Positions 11,471 through 23,562 of a stretch of 64,000 nucleotides of DNA are shown here, one piece after another. Both the position numbers and the translations under genes were made by a program. The DNA is from Ascarosepion bandense (Eukaryota; Mollusca; Cephalopoda; Sepiida; Sepiidae). The notes below the pieces were generated by a model. That model ran no database searches and was not told the origin of the DNA. It saw nothing but the letters and a program-made list of their open reading frames with translations. The stretch is taken from positions 1,062,501 to 1,126,500 of the forward strand of contig JBBBDQ010000192.1 in assembly GCA_037127315.1 (NCBI GenBank). The letters run 5' to 3'. Within the stretch, counting starts at the first letter, position 1. Each line of letters opens with the position of its first letter.

Positions 11471-11990
11471 ATCTCCGTGAAAAGTTTTATTCAGACTTAT
11501 ATTCATACTAATACTGATTACCTTTACGTAACAAACAACATGAATACTGAATATTCTATAATTAAAAGATTAAGATATTTCGTCAACTTCAAATATTTTC
11601 GGCAAGGTACGTAAATCTCATTTCTGTTTCTACAACCTACATTACGTGCAAATCTACGAACATTCGCCTCACCGCACTTCGGTTGTATTTTTGTAACGAA
11701 TCGAACTTCCGTCAATCAAACAAACATTTACGATATTTCATTCTTGACTTTCATGTTAAAACTCATCTTAACGTTACTCGGCATTTCAACATCACAGGTA
11801 TATCTTCATATGTGAATTTAATTGTATTTCTTGAACTGTTTAAATGTTTCTTTGTTTATATAAAATTATTCTTGTTATGGTCGAGAAATAGTCGAAGAAT
11901 ATTTTTAAAGCAAGTAGATGAAGTTCTTGACGGTAAAGAGGAAGGTCTTTCAGTATGTGAAGAATTAAGCGAGTAACCCCGGAATCCATT
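11471..11990 (+). repeat. Repeat X, copy 1 (downstream of the LINE end)
   Basis: The segment with 'aatgaatactgaatattct' like words followed by 'aagattaagatattt' (about 11536-11590) and 'cgaac.ttc' motifs recurs at 12640-12900. It could be LINE 3' UTR or U5-like LTR sequence. No protein is coded. Confidence 0.5.
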
Positions 11991-13100
11991 AGCACTTCGA
12001 AAGATTGCGCGCGAAGGTAAAGTGCGGCTGGTCGAGGGTGTTGAAAAGGACCAGCGTGGATTCGGCTAACACTGGGGGAAACTGAAATTTGATTCGAAAG
12101 TGTGGCTTTTATGTGTTTCGGAAGTTGAAGATCGGTTCGTTGAATTTTTGGCGCCAAAACTGCGACTTAGCCAATGCGATTGCTTGTGTAGCAATCGTAA
12201 GCTCTGGTTGGCTAATTCACAGTATTGGAAGGATCCAAATCCGCCGACCCGTAACCAGGGCGTGGATGGCTTAGTTTATCCCAACACACCCTCTACCCCT
12301 CCCTTTTCGGCCTTGTGCCATAGTTTGTATTTTTTAATACGAATAAATACTGTGCACCCCAGTTGTCACTCGAATCCACGCCGGTCAAGTACGTACACTT
12401 GGACCCGCCGCACATCTCATTTCGCGCGCTCACTTTCTTCTCAATTTTTCCTTCTACGTGCTACGGATTCTAGGGTCACTCACATTCATTCACATTCACA
12501 CCACACTTTTCTATTTCCGTCAAAGACTTTCTTCGTTTGTTCAAAGAAACTTTCAACGAACTATTTCCTAGTTCCTTTATTATCTTACAAACCTTTATTA
12601 TCTCACGAAACCTATATCTGCATCTCTTTTGAAAAGTAATGTTTAGACCTTTTTTCATACATATTCTGTTACACATTCTGTGACACTAAAAAATGAATAC
12701 TGAATATTCTTATAATTTAGAAGATTAAGATATTTACTGTTTCATCTCTAATGACTGACAAGTTATGTAATTTCAATTCAAATATTATTTGCATTCGAAC
12801 TTTGTGCAAAGCCACGAACTTTCCTTGTGTGCACTTTGGTTGTCTCTTTATTGAATTTCGTATTTGAACTTTCTTCAAATATTAATTTTGTCAACGAACT
12901 TTATTCAATCTTGAATATTTCATAAAGAAATTCATGAACATTTTTCATCTCACCAAACTTACACTGTTTGTATCATTGTGAACATTCAACACTTTATTTG
13001 TTTGTCATTTATTAATATATAAATTTTCTCTTGTTATTTGATATTCAACCTGTCGTCGTCTTATTTTATAAACCGATTATGTTGTGTTATTTTCTTGTGA
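11991..13100 (+). repeat. LTR-like composite: E2F/CCAAT block, B module, start-site module, repeat X copy 2
   Basis: In order on the plus strand: GGCGCCAAAA palindrome and CCAAT-type boxes (12147-12220), B module with 'ccttgtgccatagtttgtat' and AATAAA (12283-12351), GTGCACCCCAGTTGT (12352-12366), a C-rich leader, then repeat X copy 2 (12640-12900) and degenerate 'cgaacttt.ttcaat' units to about 13050. The order promoter, start site, AATAAA and downstream leader suits an LTR. No flanking target duplication or TG...CA ends could be fixed, so the boundaries are approximate. Confidence 0.45.
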
Positions 13101-13735
13101 TCAAATTTAAAAATTAGTGCAGTGGAAGAATTTTGGAACGAACACTAACCTCATCGCCTTTTAAATCTAAACTTACTCCAACATCCACCACAGTACCATT
13201 TTTCAAAAGGCACAACATCACGAGCCTCAAACTATGTTTTTGGCCAATAACTGTAAACAGTAAACCTGTTTGCTTTTTAAAAAAATTACTATATAAAAAA
13301 ATATGATTTAGCTCCTTGACTCTAAAACAAAGTCAAAACAAATTTAAAATTCAAACCTACGTGGACGGCTTAAAGATTGAGTAAAGATTATTATTGTATT
13401 ATTCGTAAAAAATATTGTTAAATGTTTTGACAACATAGAAAACATAAACAATCAAATAGAAAGCCTGTAATATAATGATAAAAAATATATGAAAGTCAAG
13501 GGAAAATTTTCTGACTGAAGCAGAATTTGAAAAGTGTTTATTCCCAATGACATGAACCTTACTAAGATCGAATTTAGTTCCGTATGCTATTTGTTTTGAT
13601 GCTCAAAGAAAAATTTAGAACGGAAGAACTTACTTCACGATTATTTCACTGTTTTTAATGAACAGGAGAATGAGGAAAATTATTGATACCAATGGTTATT
13701 AAAATTAATTTTAAAAAATGAAATAGCATTCTTGA
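13101..13735. other. AT-rich DNA, no gene seen
   Basis: AT-rich spacer with no recognised coding sequence or repeat. Confidence 0.5.
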
Positions 13736-13990
13736 AGTTTTCTTTTTAGTTTTAATTTAATTTTTTAATAATCATTTCACCCCCAGTACTGCCACTGGTG
13801 CGCAGGAGGTTACATAAGAGGTGAGTGATGAGAAAGAGGAACAAGTTACAGGGTGTGGCTGCCTCCAAGCTACCCCTAAAAATAGGCCTAAATTCTTGTT
13901 GCGACCAGATCTCATTTTGTAAAATCAGCAGGTTCGTTTCTCCAATCCTGTATTCCATTACCAGTGGCTTTGTCACCCCTTAAGATAATA
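13736..13990 (-). pseudogene. LINE 3' end fragment, same family as 3140-3745
   Basis: On the minus strand the words around 13855-13770 (CTTGTTCCTCTTTCTCATC, then ACTCACCTCTTATGTAACC, then CCAGTGGCAGT) match the 3' UTR at 3180-3120. The copy ends in an AT-rich tail (ATTATTAAAAAATTAAATT). It appears to be a very short 5'-truncated copy. Confidence 0.6.
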
Positions 13991-14239
13991 TCGCCAGACA
14001 AATTAGTACCCTTCCTTTCCCTATACTGCTTAAACTGTGCCTAAAACGACCTTTAAAGCTCTGGACAGCAATAGGGACGGTCACACGATAGTTTTTCTCC
14101 CTGCTACTAGACACTGGCTTTAGTTAAGACGAAAAATTGGGGTGTTGAAGTTAGGGACGGGATTTCTATTTCCCCTTCTCGAAATGTAAGTATAGCGGTT
14201 GCTATGTGTTTTCTTATCCACATTCGACCCATGTAATTT

Positions 14240-14440
14240 ACTCGTCTGCGATTGGCTTATAAATAACTACTGTTATTTTATAGGACAATTTAACAATCGC
14301 AGTCGCTTTAACCTTTTACCTCAGAAGCAACTTTCACGTGTGTTTTGTTGATTGGTTAATTTTTAGCCAATCACAGATTTTTCTTATATAAACAAAGTTT
14401 CTCCCGCGCTTGCTCGTCGAGATACTTTCTGCAGATAAAT
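14240..14440 (+). promoter_or_regulatory. TATA/CCAAT promoter-like region
   Basis: Inverted CCAAT at 14251-14255 and 14351-14355, a direct CCAAT at 14367-14371, and TATATAAA at 14385-14392. GC-rich DNA (tcccgcgcttgctcgtcg, about 14401-14420) follows at the expected start-site distance. This is a strong core-promoter layout in otherwise AT-rich DNA. It may belong to a host gene's first exon or to an LTR or DNA transposon. Activity is inferred. Confidence 0.5.
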
Positions 14441-14479
14441 ACGACAGGTTTTCGAAGCTTAATCAGTAGACCCCACAGG

Positions 14480-14796
14480 ATGCCTAAGACTACACCACAT
14501 GTAAGTCTCTCTACTCATCCCTCGTCTAACGCACACACAGACACAGAACTTTGTCTTCTGTCTGACATTCCTGCCTAACGCACACACAGACACAAAACCT
14601 TGTCTTCTGTCTGAAACATTTTTCATCAAGAACTTTTGATCTTTGATCTTTGAACAAAATCTGTACCATTTGCAATTACATTGCAGATAATTGTACTTTA
14701 TTTGTTCTTACATGAAAATCTTAACAAATGTAACAAAACTTTTTTCAGCTCAAGAAAAAACTTCTTTTAACTTGCCTTTTGTCTACGAACAGATAA
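14480..14796 (+). CDS. Possible two-exon mini-ORF of 22 codons (speculative)
   Basis: Downstream of the promoter-like region, ATG at 14480 opens seven codons (MPKTTPH) that run exactly into GTAAGT at 14501. A T-rich tract ending in TTTTTTCAG (14740-14748) precedes an in-phase continuation (LKKKLLLTCLLSTNR) ending in TAA at 14794-14796. Donor, acceptor and phase agree, but at this length chance is a real possibility. No known protein is recognised. It could be a leader peptide, the first exon of something longer, or noise. Confidence 0.2.
14526..14622. repeat. Two tandem copies of a 49-bp unit
   Basis: Each unit reads ctaacgcacacacagacaca followed by an 'aac(c)ttgtcttctgtctg' part, starting at 14526 and 14575. 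CAGACA and TGTCTG inside each unit can pair, so each copy could form a short hairpin. The array lies inside the putative intron of the mini-ORF. Confidence 0.75.
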
Positions 14797-16714
14797 AGGG
14801 GAACAACTCTTCTCTCTTTACTTACTGTATATGTACTGATTTTACATGTCTTGTTGTTTTTTGAATATATTTTAATTTATTGGCTACAAATTGGAGTTGT
14901 TGTTTTTATTATTTCTTGCTGGGCGAATCGTAATATAAATCGTTAGCGGACTAAAAATCCTCTACATAAGTAACATCATTTAATCATTTCGACTTCCAAT
15001 GGAAGGGGAGAAAACTTATTCCTCGCTATTGTCTGCCTGTTCCTATCAGCTGTCCTGGTAATCAGTAAACAGGAAATTCTCAAGACCGTATTTTGATCTA
15101 GGGTCACATATCGTCAAAACCCATTGACAAATATTTTGACTAACTAGCTTTGATAAATTTGCTTACTTATCCCAACAAATGCAATTTGCATTCTTTGCAC
15201 TCTTTGTATCTTTAAATCTGTATATTCCAATTTTTATCACTTCAGCTACTTTTCTCGACAAAAATAATTGTATTCTCCAACTTTTAGAGGAATTCCTTCT
15301 CATCTTGAAAATCACTTAAAATTAATACCACCCATCTGAAAATATGGTTACAATCGTAGGAAGAATGGCAAGTAAGAATGTGTTGTTTTTGTTGTAAGTA
15401 TTATGCTGGTATGTTTGGGTTAGTGATTATGGCTAGTGTAAAGTAAATTATATATGAAAAAATAGTTCAAATAAATGTTTGGGGTAACATTTAAATTGGC
15501 ACACAAAGACAGACGACATGAGCCGAGTTTAAAAAACAGATGATAAATTTATTGTTAACACACAATTGATGTAATTACACAAATTAAGTACATTGTGTGC
15601 TAAATGATAGGCATAAATAAATTATTAGTGAAAATAAAATATGCTTTTGAATATTTTTGATACAATAAAAAATATAATGCTGCATAAGATCCTCAGAAAA
15701 AACAACTTAACATCTGAAATTTCAAAGACCTTAAATGTACAATCTTTTCAGAAATTATTTCAGGTCTTTTAGTATTCTATTGGTACAATTTCATCCCAGG
15801 ATAATTTTAATTTCCACAAGTTACTTCCATTTAATTGTCAGTGGCAAGCACAAAGACAAGGAGGTTAAACACGCTTGAGTTCTCAACAGTATTTTTCTTT
15901 TTGTGTTGGCAGAGGGAATGTAAAACCCCAATTGAAATTTTAATGTATCTTTAACGGTATTATACTTACATCCTAAATTTTTTTCTAAGTTTTATGTTCT
16001 ACAATTTTTTATAGAGTAATCTTCTAAACTATTTTCATTCCTTGCAATAATTTGAGTTATACGAACGCAACTCAAAGTTAAAACTGTCACCTGCCATTCT
16101 TTTCACTAATTAAGTATAACAAATACCCTAATGATTTATGTTGAAGTAAAGTGCTTGATCAATTTTATTAAATTGACTTTGTGCCAAGCATAACCAAACT
16201 CCCCACAAGTTAGGATATCATCAGAAGGTTGGAAAGAATAAAAATGTTTTGTTTGTATGTTAAAGTGAAAATTTATTTACAGAACAGAATAACATCAATT
16301 TTGTAGGAAGTGAAATTATTAACTGTGTAAATGTTCAAGAAAAAGTGTAGTACGGAGTTAAATGAATCCAAGTTTCGTAGTTGTAGCAAAATGTGTGTAT
16401 GCAGAAAAAGATAACAGAGTAGTGATAAAGTCCGTGTTCCTTTCTTAGTGTCCGGCGAGTAAGTGAAGAGGAAGAAAAAGCAATAAAGAAAATTTGTACT
16501 TATCAACGTTAATTTTTAGGAGTCAGTTGAAAGTGTCTTATTGTTGTTGTCTTCTTCTTTGTTGGCGGCGAAAATGGTGAAGAAGAGATAAAGGAAAATA
16601 GCATGCAAAAATGAAAGGGTGAACAAATGTATGTCGACTAGACATATCCGGTTCAGAGGCTTGAAATTTCTCCCTTACATCATATCTGATCTCTGCTCCC
16701 ATCTGACTGATTCC

Positions 16715-16718
<4 letters not shown>
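14797..16718. other. AT-rich DNA, no gene seen
   Basis: No recognisable coding sequence, RNA gene or shared repeat in this stretch. Confidence 0.5.

Positions 16719-16753
<35 letters not shown>
16719..16753. repeat. (TA)n microsatellite
   Basis: Uninterrupted alternating T and A. Confidence 0.95.
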
Positions 16754-16755
<2 letters not shown>

Positions 16756-16929
16756 AAAAACTTTTTCACACAGGCTTGTTAAAGTCTCTCAGTTTTGTAA
16801 ATCACGTAACAATTTATCACCTTTTCTCACGTAACAATTTATCACCTACCTAGATGAAAGTAATGCAGAATTTTAAGAGTTACATAAATTATTATAATTA
16901 TAATTTTAAAAACAGTGAAAACAATTCAT

Positions 16930-18900
16930 TATTTATCGAAAAAAGTTTTCTGAAAAGAAAATCATACTAAAAGCAACCATAATAAAAGCAATTAGAAGCT
17001 TTTCTAATGAATTAATTAGATTTATTCCAGTGGGAATTTTTTCTAACTCCTCCTTCGGCAACGCGTAATTAAAAACCTGGATGATTTCGGGATCTCTCCC
17101 CTGCTCTATCACGAGCTGTCTCTTTGATAGGGAAACATCCAAAGTTCGCTCTATTTCAGCTACGCTATTCTTTCTCACGAGACTGTCAGAAGGACAATTT
17201 AAATCCATGTGATTTTTAAAAGTTTGGGACAGATCTCATCTTTCCCCCCACAACATTTCCTTTTCCAAGCTTCTTTTTCAGCCTGTTCCCAAGTCACAGC
17301 GCACGAAGGAAATATACTAAGCTTCTCTTCATCGATCTTCGCTGTTTCTTTTGAGGTGACCGGTTTTAGCATTACATTGAGATGGGTGGATGGTTACCTT
17401 CCCACCAGCTAGCTCGTTCCCTAACAACATGGATACCTGTTTCAGAGGCAATCTTGGAACAACTCCAACATCAAGGGTTCCGACACTAAGTCTGACCTAA
17501 AATGAACTTAATATAGAAGGATACTAAAAAAAATCATTATTGATACCCTGGACAAGAAAAAATTGGCCCGTGGCCGAATTCGACCCACGCGACAGAGAAC
17601 GTTTCAAAATTATGAACTGAGTAGCTCCTGTATCACGCAAAATTTTATGGGTATTCTTTTCGTTCTATCGCAAGCGAAACAGATCCAATAGACACAAATG
17701 ATCTCTACTCCTTTCTAACATCTTCAACAACGGATATTCTATCCAACACAAGTCGGTTAAAAGAAACTAGGATATATTTTGGCTTAATGCTCTGGTTTCA
17801 TTATTTCGTTTGGTCCATCATTTTGACACAATGCGCCTGACTTTGTTACAGTAATGCCACATCGGGATTTCTTGATCCCATTTTATTTACTTGCAAAGAT
17901 CCTAACGACTAGGAATTAACACTTGCGAATATGAATCTCTTGATTTTGTATTGCCGATTTTATACGAGTTAAATGGCTGATTAGGACTGTGTTATTGATC
18001 TGACTTGAAACTCGGACCAGAACTAGAACAAAATATTGAACCAGGACCGTTTCCAGGCTTGAAGGAACCGCTGTATTTCAGTTTGCTGCGCTTATGTATT
18101 AAAGCATGTTTGTCAACGAAAGCGGTCATTTCGTACACGGTAGCTACCTTTATCTCCTCGAAGTATGTTCTTATATTATCAATAACACATTCTTTAAATT
18201 CTTCCATTAAAATCATTTGCTTTAATCTATCATTGCATACTTTAGTATTTTTCGACTGGTTCCATCTGTCGAAATAGTTTGTTTTTGTTTTTTTTTTCAG
18301 TAGAAAACGCGACGTAAGCTTGTCCGTCAGTTTTTCTAAATTTTTGGCGCCAATTTATACGTCTTAAAGTTGGCTGATTTAACGGTGTTGTAGTCAGCAT
18401 ATACTGCTACTGACAGTGCCACATATTTTTTATGAAATTTGCCCTTCAATACCTTTTGTAATAACATACACTATTTGGTTATGGGTCATTTTAAATTCGA
18501 AGCTACTTATCCGAAATGTGAAAAATACCCATCTACTTTAGCTTCATTAAATTGCGGTACTTTGCTAAGTGAAACTCATTTCTTCTAGCTTCGCTACTTT
18601 ATTGCTTTTCCTCTATTTTACGGAACTACGTCTCTTAATTCTTGCCTTTTCATTTCCAGCTTAATTTTTCGTTTTACCCTTTTCAGCTTAATTCTCACTT
18701 TCTCCTCTCAGTTTCAGTACTGATTCTAAATTTCTCGAGTTCAAATTGAGCCTGGGATAGCTCTTGTATTTCTACCAGTACCTGATTTAATGTGTCATCA
18801 TTATCTACCATATGTTTCGTAATTATTCTAACTAGGTGTGCTTTCCACATGTAGATTAACTTATATCTAATTTTAAATTATTGCTAATTTCTACTATACC
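16930..18900 (-). pseudogene. Ty3/Gypsy retrotransposon gag-protease remnant
   Basis: Read on the minus strand from about 18560, a SCAN-like gag is recognisable despite stops and frame changes: a VLKGKFHKKYVALSV-like stretch (near 18440-18400), LMEEFKECVIDNIRTYFEE (near 18200-18140) and MTAFVDKHALIHKR. A degraded zinc knuckle CHYCNKV follows at about 17870-17840. The aspartic protease shows ILRDTGATQFIIL with the catalytic DTGA at 17617-17634, and the conserved SMLLGNELAGGKVTIHP near 17390. The pre-RT linker ends in RDPEIIQVFNYALPKEELEK (17208-17000). RT, RNase H and integrase are absent, so the element is 3'-truncated. Gag would package RNA and the protease would mature it. It reads away from the primer-binding site at 18997. 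Confidence 0.85.
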
Positions 18901-18996
18901 ATTTTTTAAAAGTTTAAACAACTTTTTCTAGGGAGGGTGACTTTAAAAATAACATTATGTTACGGAATCTTGGTTCGCTACTAGCTGGCACAGCGA
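18901..18996. other. Gypsy leader between PBS and gag
   Basis: Untranslated leader on the minus strand between the putative primer-binding site and the gag remnant. No further features. Confidence 0.4.
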
Positions 18997-19014
18997 ATCC
19001 CGGACGAGTCACCA
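18997..19014 (-). promoter_or_regulatory. Putative tRNA primer-binding site of the Gypsy element
   Basis: On the minus strand the 18-mer TGGTGACTCGTCCGGGAT begins with TGG, complementary to a tRNA CCA end, and resembles the 3' acceptor/T-arm complement of an Arg-like tRNA. It lies just inside CGTAAC-type DNA that would be the LTR terminus, upstream of gag in the right orientation. Confidence 0.65.
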
Positions 19015-20290
19015 AGTTACGAATTTGTAACATCTAGAGATATGAACACCAGGTCAAAAAAAAGAAAAAGAAAAAAAAGATGGATTTGCTCAGAGAGGAA
19101 CACACAAACAAGTGCTGACGAATAACAAACACAAGATGAACGTTTCTAAATAATAGTACATAACAAAAACAACAAAATACAAAAAGAGTTTAGGATAACA
19201 AGCATAAAATCAATAACAGACTGATACTGGGTGTTAGTTCAAGGATTCGTTTATAAATTCAAATGTTCATAATGGCAAAAAAGACAGAATCTCTTTAAAA
19301 TGCTCAAAAAAGTCGGTAGTTCTTCTTTCCACAATATAAGTTGGACGACTCTGGAATGGCACGAATATTTCGTTTCTCTTCCGAAAATAGAATTATATCT
19401 GAGGTGAAATTGGGATGATTTCTTCGAATATATTCTTTTATTTTCTACACAACAAGTAGACGAATAAATTCACGGTTTTCGAGATGAATATCTTTTTTAT
19501 TCACTATACATTAAGTTGTTGGATAAATGCAAGATTTCTCGGGAATCATATCTCCTTATTCCTTCCACAACAAATGTTGATTTCAGTCTGTATAGGAATT
19601 TATATTTATTGTTCCAAATATGAACAATTCTGGCAGAAGGCCGAAGAAGAAATGGTGTAAGGCCAGTCAATACTTTCTATCCTAGACCTAGTTAATCAGA
19701 TTCATTACAATTTACTCAGTCACCACAGGAATTCATTCATCCCCATTCAATCCTACATATACCACAAAACCATATAATCACAAGGAATCTGCAAAAGCCC
19801 CATTACATAAAAAAAATTCCATATGTACAAATGTCCACTTTTTTTCATTTTTATAAAAAGAATTTTATAAAAATATATCTAAAAATATAATGATATGGAA
19901 TGCAGAAGAAGAGTATGAACCCCAAAACAAAACTAAAATAAAACAAATATCCGAACAAAAAGAAAAAAAAAAAAAAAAAGCAGATGTTAGTAAGACCAAC
20001 TCACGCCACAAAAATTAAGAATAGCCGCTGTATTCTGTCTTTAGATAAAATCAAGAAGCACATTCTCTAGGAATGGATAAAATAAATAACGGAGGGGGAA
20101 ATCAAATACTGACACAGTCGAGATGAAAAAAGAGGAAAAATAAACAAAACTAAACTGGGGTGGTTTGGAATCTTGACATGAATCATAACAAAAGAGAAGA
20201 CCGGGAAAGACACTTACTCACATTAACTAGATAAACAAAGAGGGTCTATCTTAATCAGGGAAGGGTCCAACAGGAATATCCCGTTGCGAC
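19015..20290 (-). repeat. LTR-like region upstream of the Gypsy remnant
   Basis: This region must contain the 5' LTR of the minus-strand Gypsy element if the PBS call is right. At 20290-20145 it resembles the B module, and at 20110-19960 it carries block C, which recurs at 10936-10800. A poly-A run lies at 19963-19979. The outer LTR boundary (a minus-strand TG start) was not located, and no target duplication was seen. Confidence 0.45.
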
Positions 20291-20399
20291 CAAGGGGACT
20301 TAAAAAAGAAAATCAAGGCTGGTCCTATTTATATGAACCAAGCTCACTACTTTCACCGACCTTTCACTGAAATCTGTCTATAACAAACGCTTTCTATTA

Positions 20400-20989
20400 G
20401 TTCTGATCTTCATCTTGAAGATGAACAAAATCCGACCACATCCTGATGAGAATAGCGTTCGCAAGATTCCCTTCATTCGCGACGTTTAAATCACCATTCT
20501 TGCTATGTCTAGCAACGTGAGAAACACCATCTGTTTTACCCCAGAATATAGGGGTGACAGAATATAGGTATGCGCATACGAGATTGATAGACAGGGGATG
20601 TTCGGAGTCGACACGAGCCTTCAACTAACCAGCATAGTCCCAGTGTACACGAGGCCAATGGTAGAAGGCGTTCAAAGAGAGATAGCACATTTAGAATCAG
20701 TCGCTAGGTAAGCGAAAACTCAGAGTTCCTGAGGTAATCCACTGTTGGCGCCCAAGACCAGAAAGACCGAGACTCAGTCGCCGACGAGCCTAGCCGCTCA
20801 CAGAGAGGATCCTTCTCTAATTCTCGAGACAAAAGTCTCATAAGCTAAGAGAGGTCACTGGATCGAAGAATAATCTTCAAGGCCATTCGACATTCTCTGA
20901 GCATTCTTGACTGATTCCTGGGCTTACGATGGCGTTCAGCCAAGATCTCCTATATATTACCAAGGTCGAAGCGATGAAATGTGACGTCA
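20400..20989 (-). pseudogene. LINE copy 2, ORF2 C-terminal part
   Basis: The minus strand resembles both 5693-5893 and the plus-strand 3' fragment at 10941-11470. Shared blocks include 'cttgggcgcca', a 'ctctgagttttcgctta' segment and 'gatggtgtttctcacgttgct', matching the end of ORF2. Many indels and substitutions leave no long frame. It is the left part of a copy resumed at 23573 beyond an AT-rich insertion and shows that this copy kept its 3' end. Confidence 0.7.
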
Positions 20990-23562
20990 CGGTAGTAGAG
21001 TCATGAATTAGTCTCTCACTTCATGACAATGTTGATAATCACAAAGTCGTTTTCTTTAATAAAGATTTTAAAACTTTTTAAAATGTAACAAGAAAAAGAA
21101 AAGAAAAGAAAGACACATGTTTTTGATTTATGCTGGTTTTATTAATTTTAATTAAAATTAAGAAAAACAATAATTAATAAGAAAATATAAACATTATTGT
21201 TGACTACTGACTGTCGGTCGTGTTTAGTTTGTAAATAAACACAGTTTTAAAGACAAAACTTTTCGTTTATTTGTCTAAATTCTAAAAATTTAACAAACAC
21301 TGCTTAAATTTTCATATTTTTAATTTGATTATGAAAAATCACAATCACTTGTGTTTTGATTGCAAGAATTTTTAAATCAGAATCACTCAAATAGCAATCA
21401 ATCAACCATTAGAATTTAGGAACAAGCAAGAAGCAAGAATAAATAAGCAAATTAATTAAAAATATTAAAAAATGCAACAATTTAAATTTAAAGCAAATTA
21501 ATTTAAACTAAATAAGTTTAAGTTACTGTTTTTTAAAAATCAAACTTATAAAAGTTTTTTTATGTCTCAAAATTCAGTTGAATGTTTGAAGTTTTCTTTT
21601 TTTTTACTTAACTTCTTACAAGTAATATTACCATTTTCCTTTCTACAAAAATTATTTAATAATGCATTCGAAGATCTCCAGATAATCATTTTTTCAATGC
21701 TGTGACCTTTACCACATGAGTCAACACGAAAAAGAATTTCATCACTAGCCAAACATCCAATGTTATGTACATAGACAATTTTCTTTGATTCATTGAATGA
21801 AGAAAAGAAGGATTCTTTACAAGTTTATTAATAACAATATTGTATAGTACGAAATTTGTTATTACATCATTGGGATATAACAGAGAACCTCTATTAATTC
21901 CTTGAAAATAACTGTTTATATCAGGTCTCTTCCTGATACTATACTTTTAACATTTCCATTTTTTTTAAAACGGCATAACAGCAATAAATAATTATGAATC
22001 GAACGAATTAACGATAGGATAGCTAAATCTGAAGTAGATTTTTAAAAACGTCTTGAGAACTTTTAATCCAATAGATTTATTAATATCAACAAATGTCTTT
22101 AGGGAAATTCTGCTAAAAAACAACGGAGTTCGAATTTTAAAATAATATTTTGATTGAATCCATTGTTAATCCTACTGGATGAAATAAAAAGATAAATTTT
22201 TACCTTTAAAAAAAAATACACCTAAAAAATCCTAGGATATTTGGTAATTCAATTAAATTTTAAAAATATTTTAATAGTAAAAAATGAAAACAAAAACTTA
22301 ATGTTTCTATTATGATGTTAAACTGTTTATAAAAAAATCATTTTTTTGCAAAACTCTTTTTTGGTTAATGTTTTACTTACTAATTATTTTTTTAAGGATT
22401 AAAAAGCCCTAAACCAACTATAAAAGATTTATTCTTCAGTTAAAATTCTAATTTTTTTTATTTCCAATTTTTTTCTATGGATTAATATCGATAATTAACT
22501 TCAAATTATCAAAAATAGGAAAAAAATGTTTGGAAAATATTTTTTGAGGGTGTTAATTTTGTGCTAAATATTTTCTAAAAATTAAATATTTTAAAAATTA
22601 GGTTTTAAAATTCAAGTGTGGTGTGATTTAGGCCTGTATGTTTCAAATAAATTCAAAAATTATTCAGAAATAATAGGTTTAAACAAAGTTTAAATCATCA
22701 TTTTCATGTTTTAATTTTCGGTAATAGTGACTTGACTTTTGTAAGAAATAATTTCACGGAGTTTTCAAATAAAAAACCTTAAAAATAAAACAAATTCTTT
22801 TAAAATTGACTAAAAAATAAATTTTGTAGTTTTTTTTAATACAAGAAGAATAAAAAAAAATAATTCAGGAATATTTTTTCATGTTTAAAAATGATTCATA
22901 AAGTTGCAAGTATAGAAAAGTTAAGTAAGATTTTACTTTCGTTTCCTAAGAATTTTTTTAAACATTTCATTGAAAAGAAAACATTATTTTCTTAAATAAA
23001 ATATCAATAAAATATTAATTCAGATATTTTTAGAAAATATGTTTAACAACTTTTTTCGGTTTCAGTTTAAGTTTTAAAACATTTCGAAAAAAAAAACAAA
23101 AAAAAAACTTACGAACGAATAGCCCTAAATTTTATTTTTTTAATTCAGATATTTTTTAAGATAATTTTTATTTCAATTTTATTCAAAGAAATAAAAATAT
23201 CTTATTTTATTATATTAATTTAAAAGATATATTATAAACAAAGTGCTTTCTTTCTTGTGCTACGGCAACAAAATTTGCTAAAAAATTAGTTTTTGCCAAA
23301 AACTAATTTTTTAGCAAATTTTGATTTTAACGACTGTTGAAATAAATGGTGATAAAATTTTATCTACTCACTTTGCTAAATGGACTTGTAGTAAAATTCT
23401 CCCTTTTAATGGCATGTTTCCATTTATCAAATAAATGTTTATTTTTTGGAAACGAAAAACAATGAACTTTCGGTCCATTTTTATAATTCCCTTTGCAATT
23501 TGGTTCTGAAAATAAGTCAACGCTAACGGACGCCGGGTAGTAAATAAAACAACACTACTAAG
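20990..23562. mobile_element. AT-rich 2.57-kb insertion inside LINE copy 2, flanked by a 10-bp direct repeat
   Basis: TGTGACGTCA occurs at 20980-20989 and again at 23563-23572, exactly bracketing DNA that is extremely AT-rich, while LINE sequence lies on both sides. The insertion's ends are imperfectly inverted (ggTAGTAGaGT at the left; cttTAGTAGtGT-like on the complement of the right). A 9-10-bp target duplication with weak terminal inverted repeats fits a non-autonomous DNA transposon (Mutator- or hAT-like). No transposase is coded and poly-A/T runs fill the interior. The class is inference. Confidence 0.55.
23270..23322. repeat. Perfect 25-bp inverted repeat with 3-nt loop
   Basis: The left arm at 23270-23294 begins AAAATTTGCTAAAAAATTAG. 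Its exact reverse complement follows at 23298-23322, separated by GCC. As RNA it would form an uninterrupted 25-bp hairpin. It lies near the right end of the AT-rich insertion. Confidence 0.9.
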
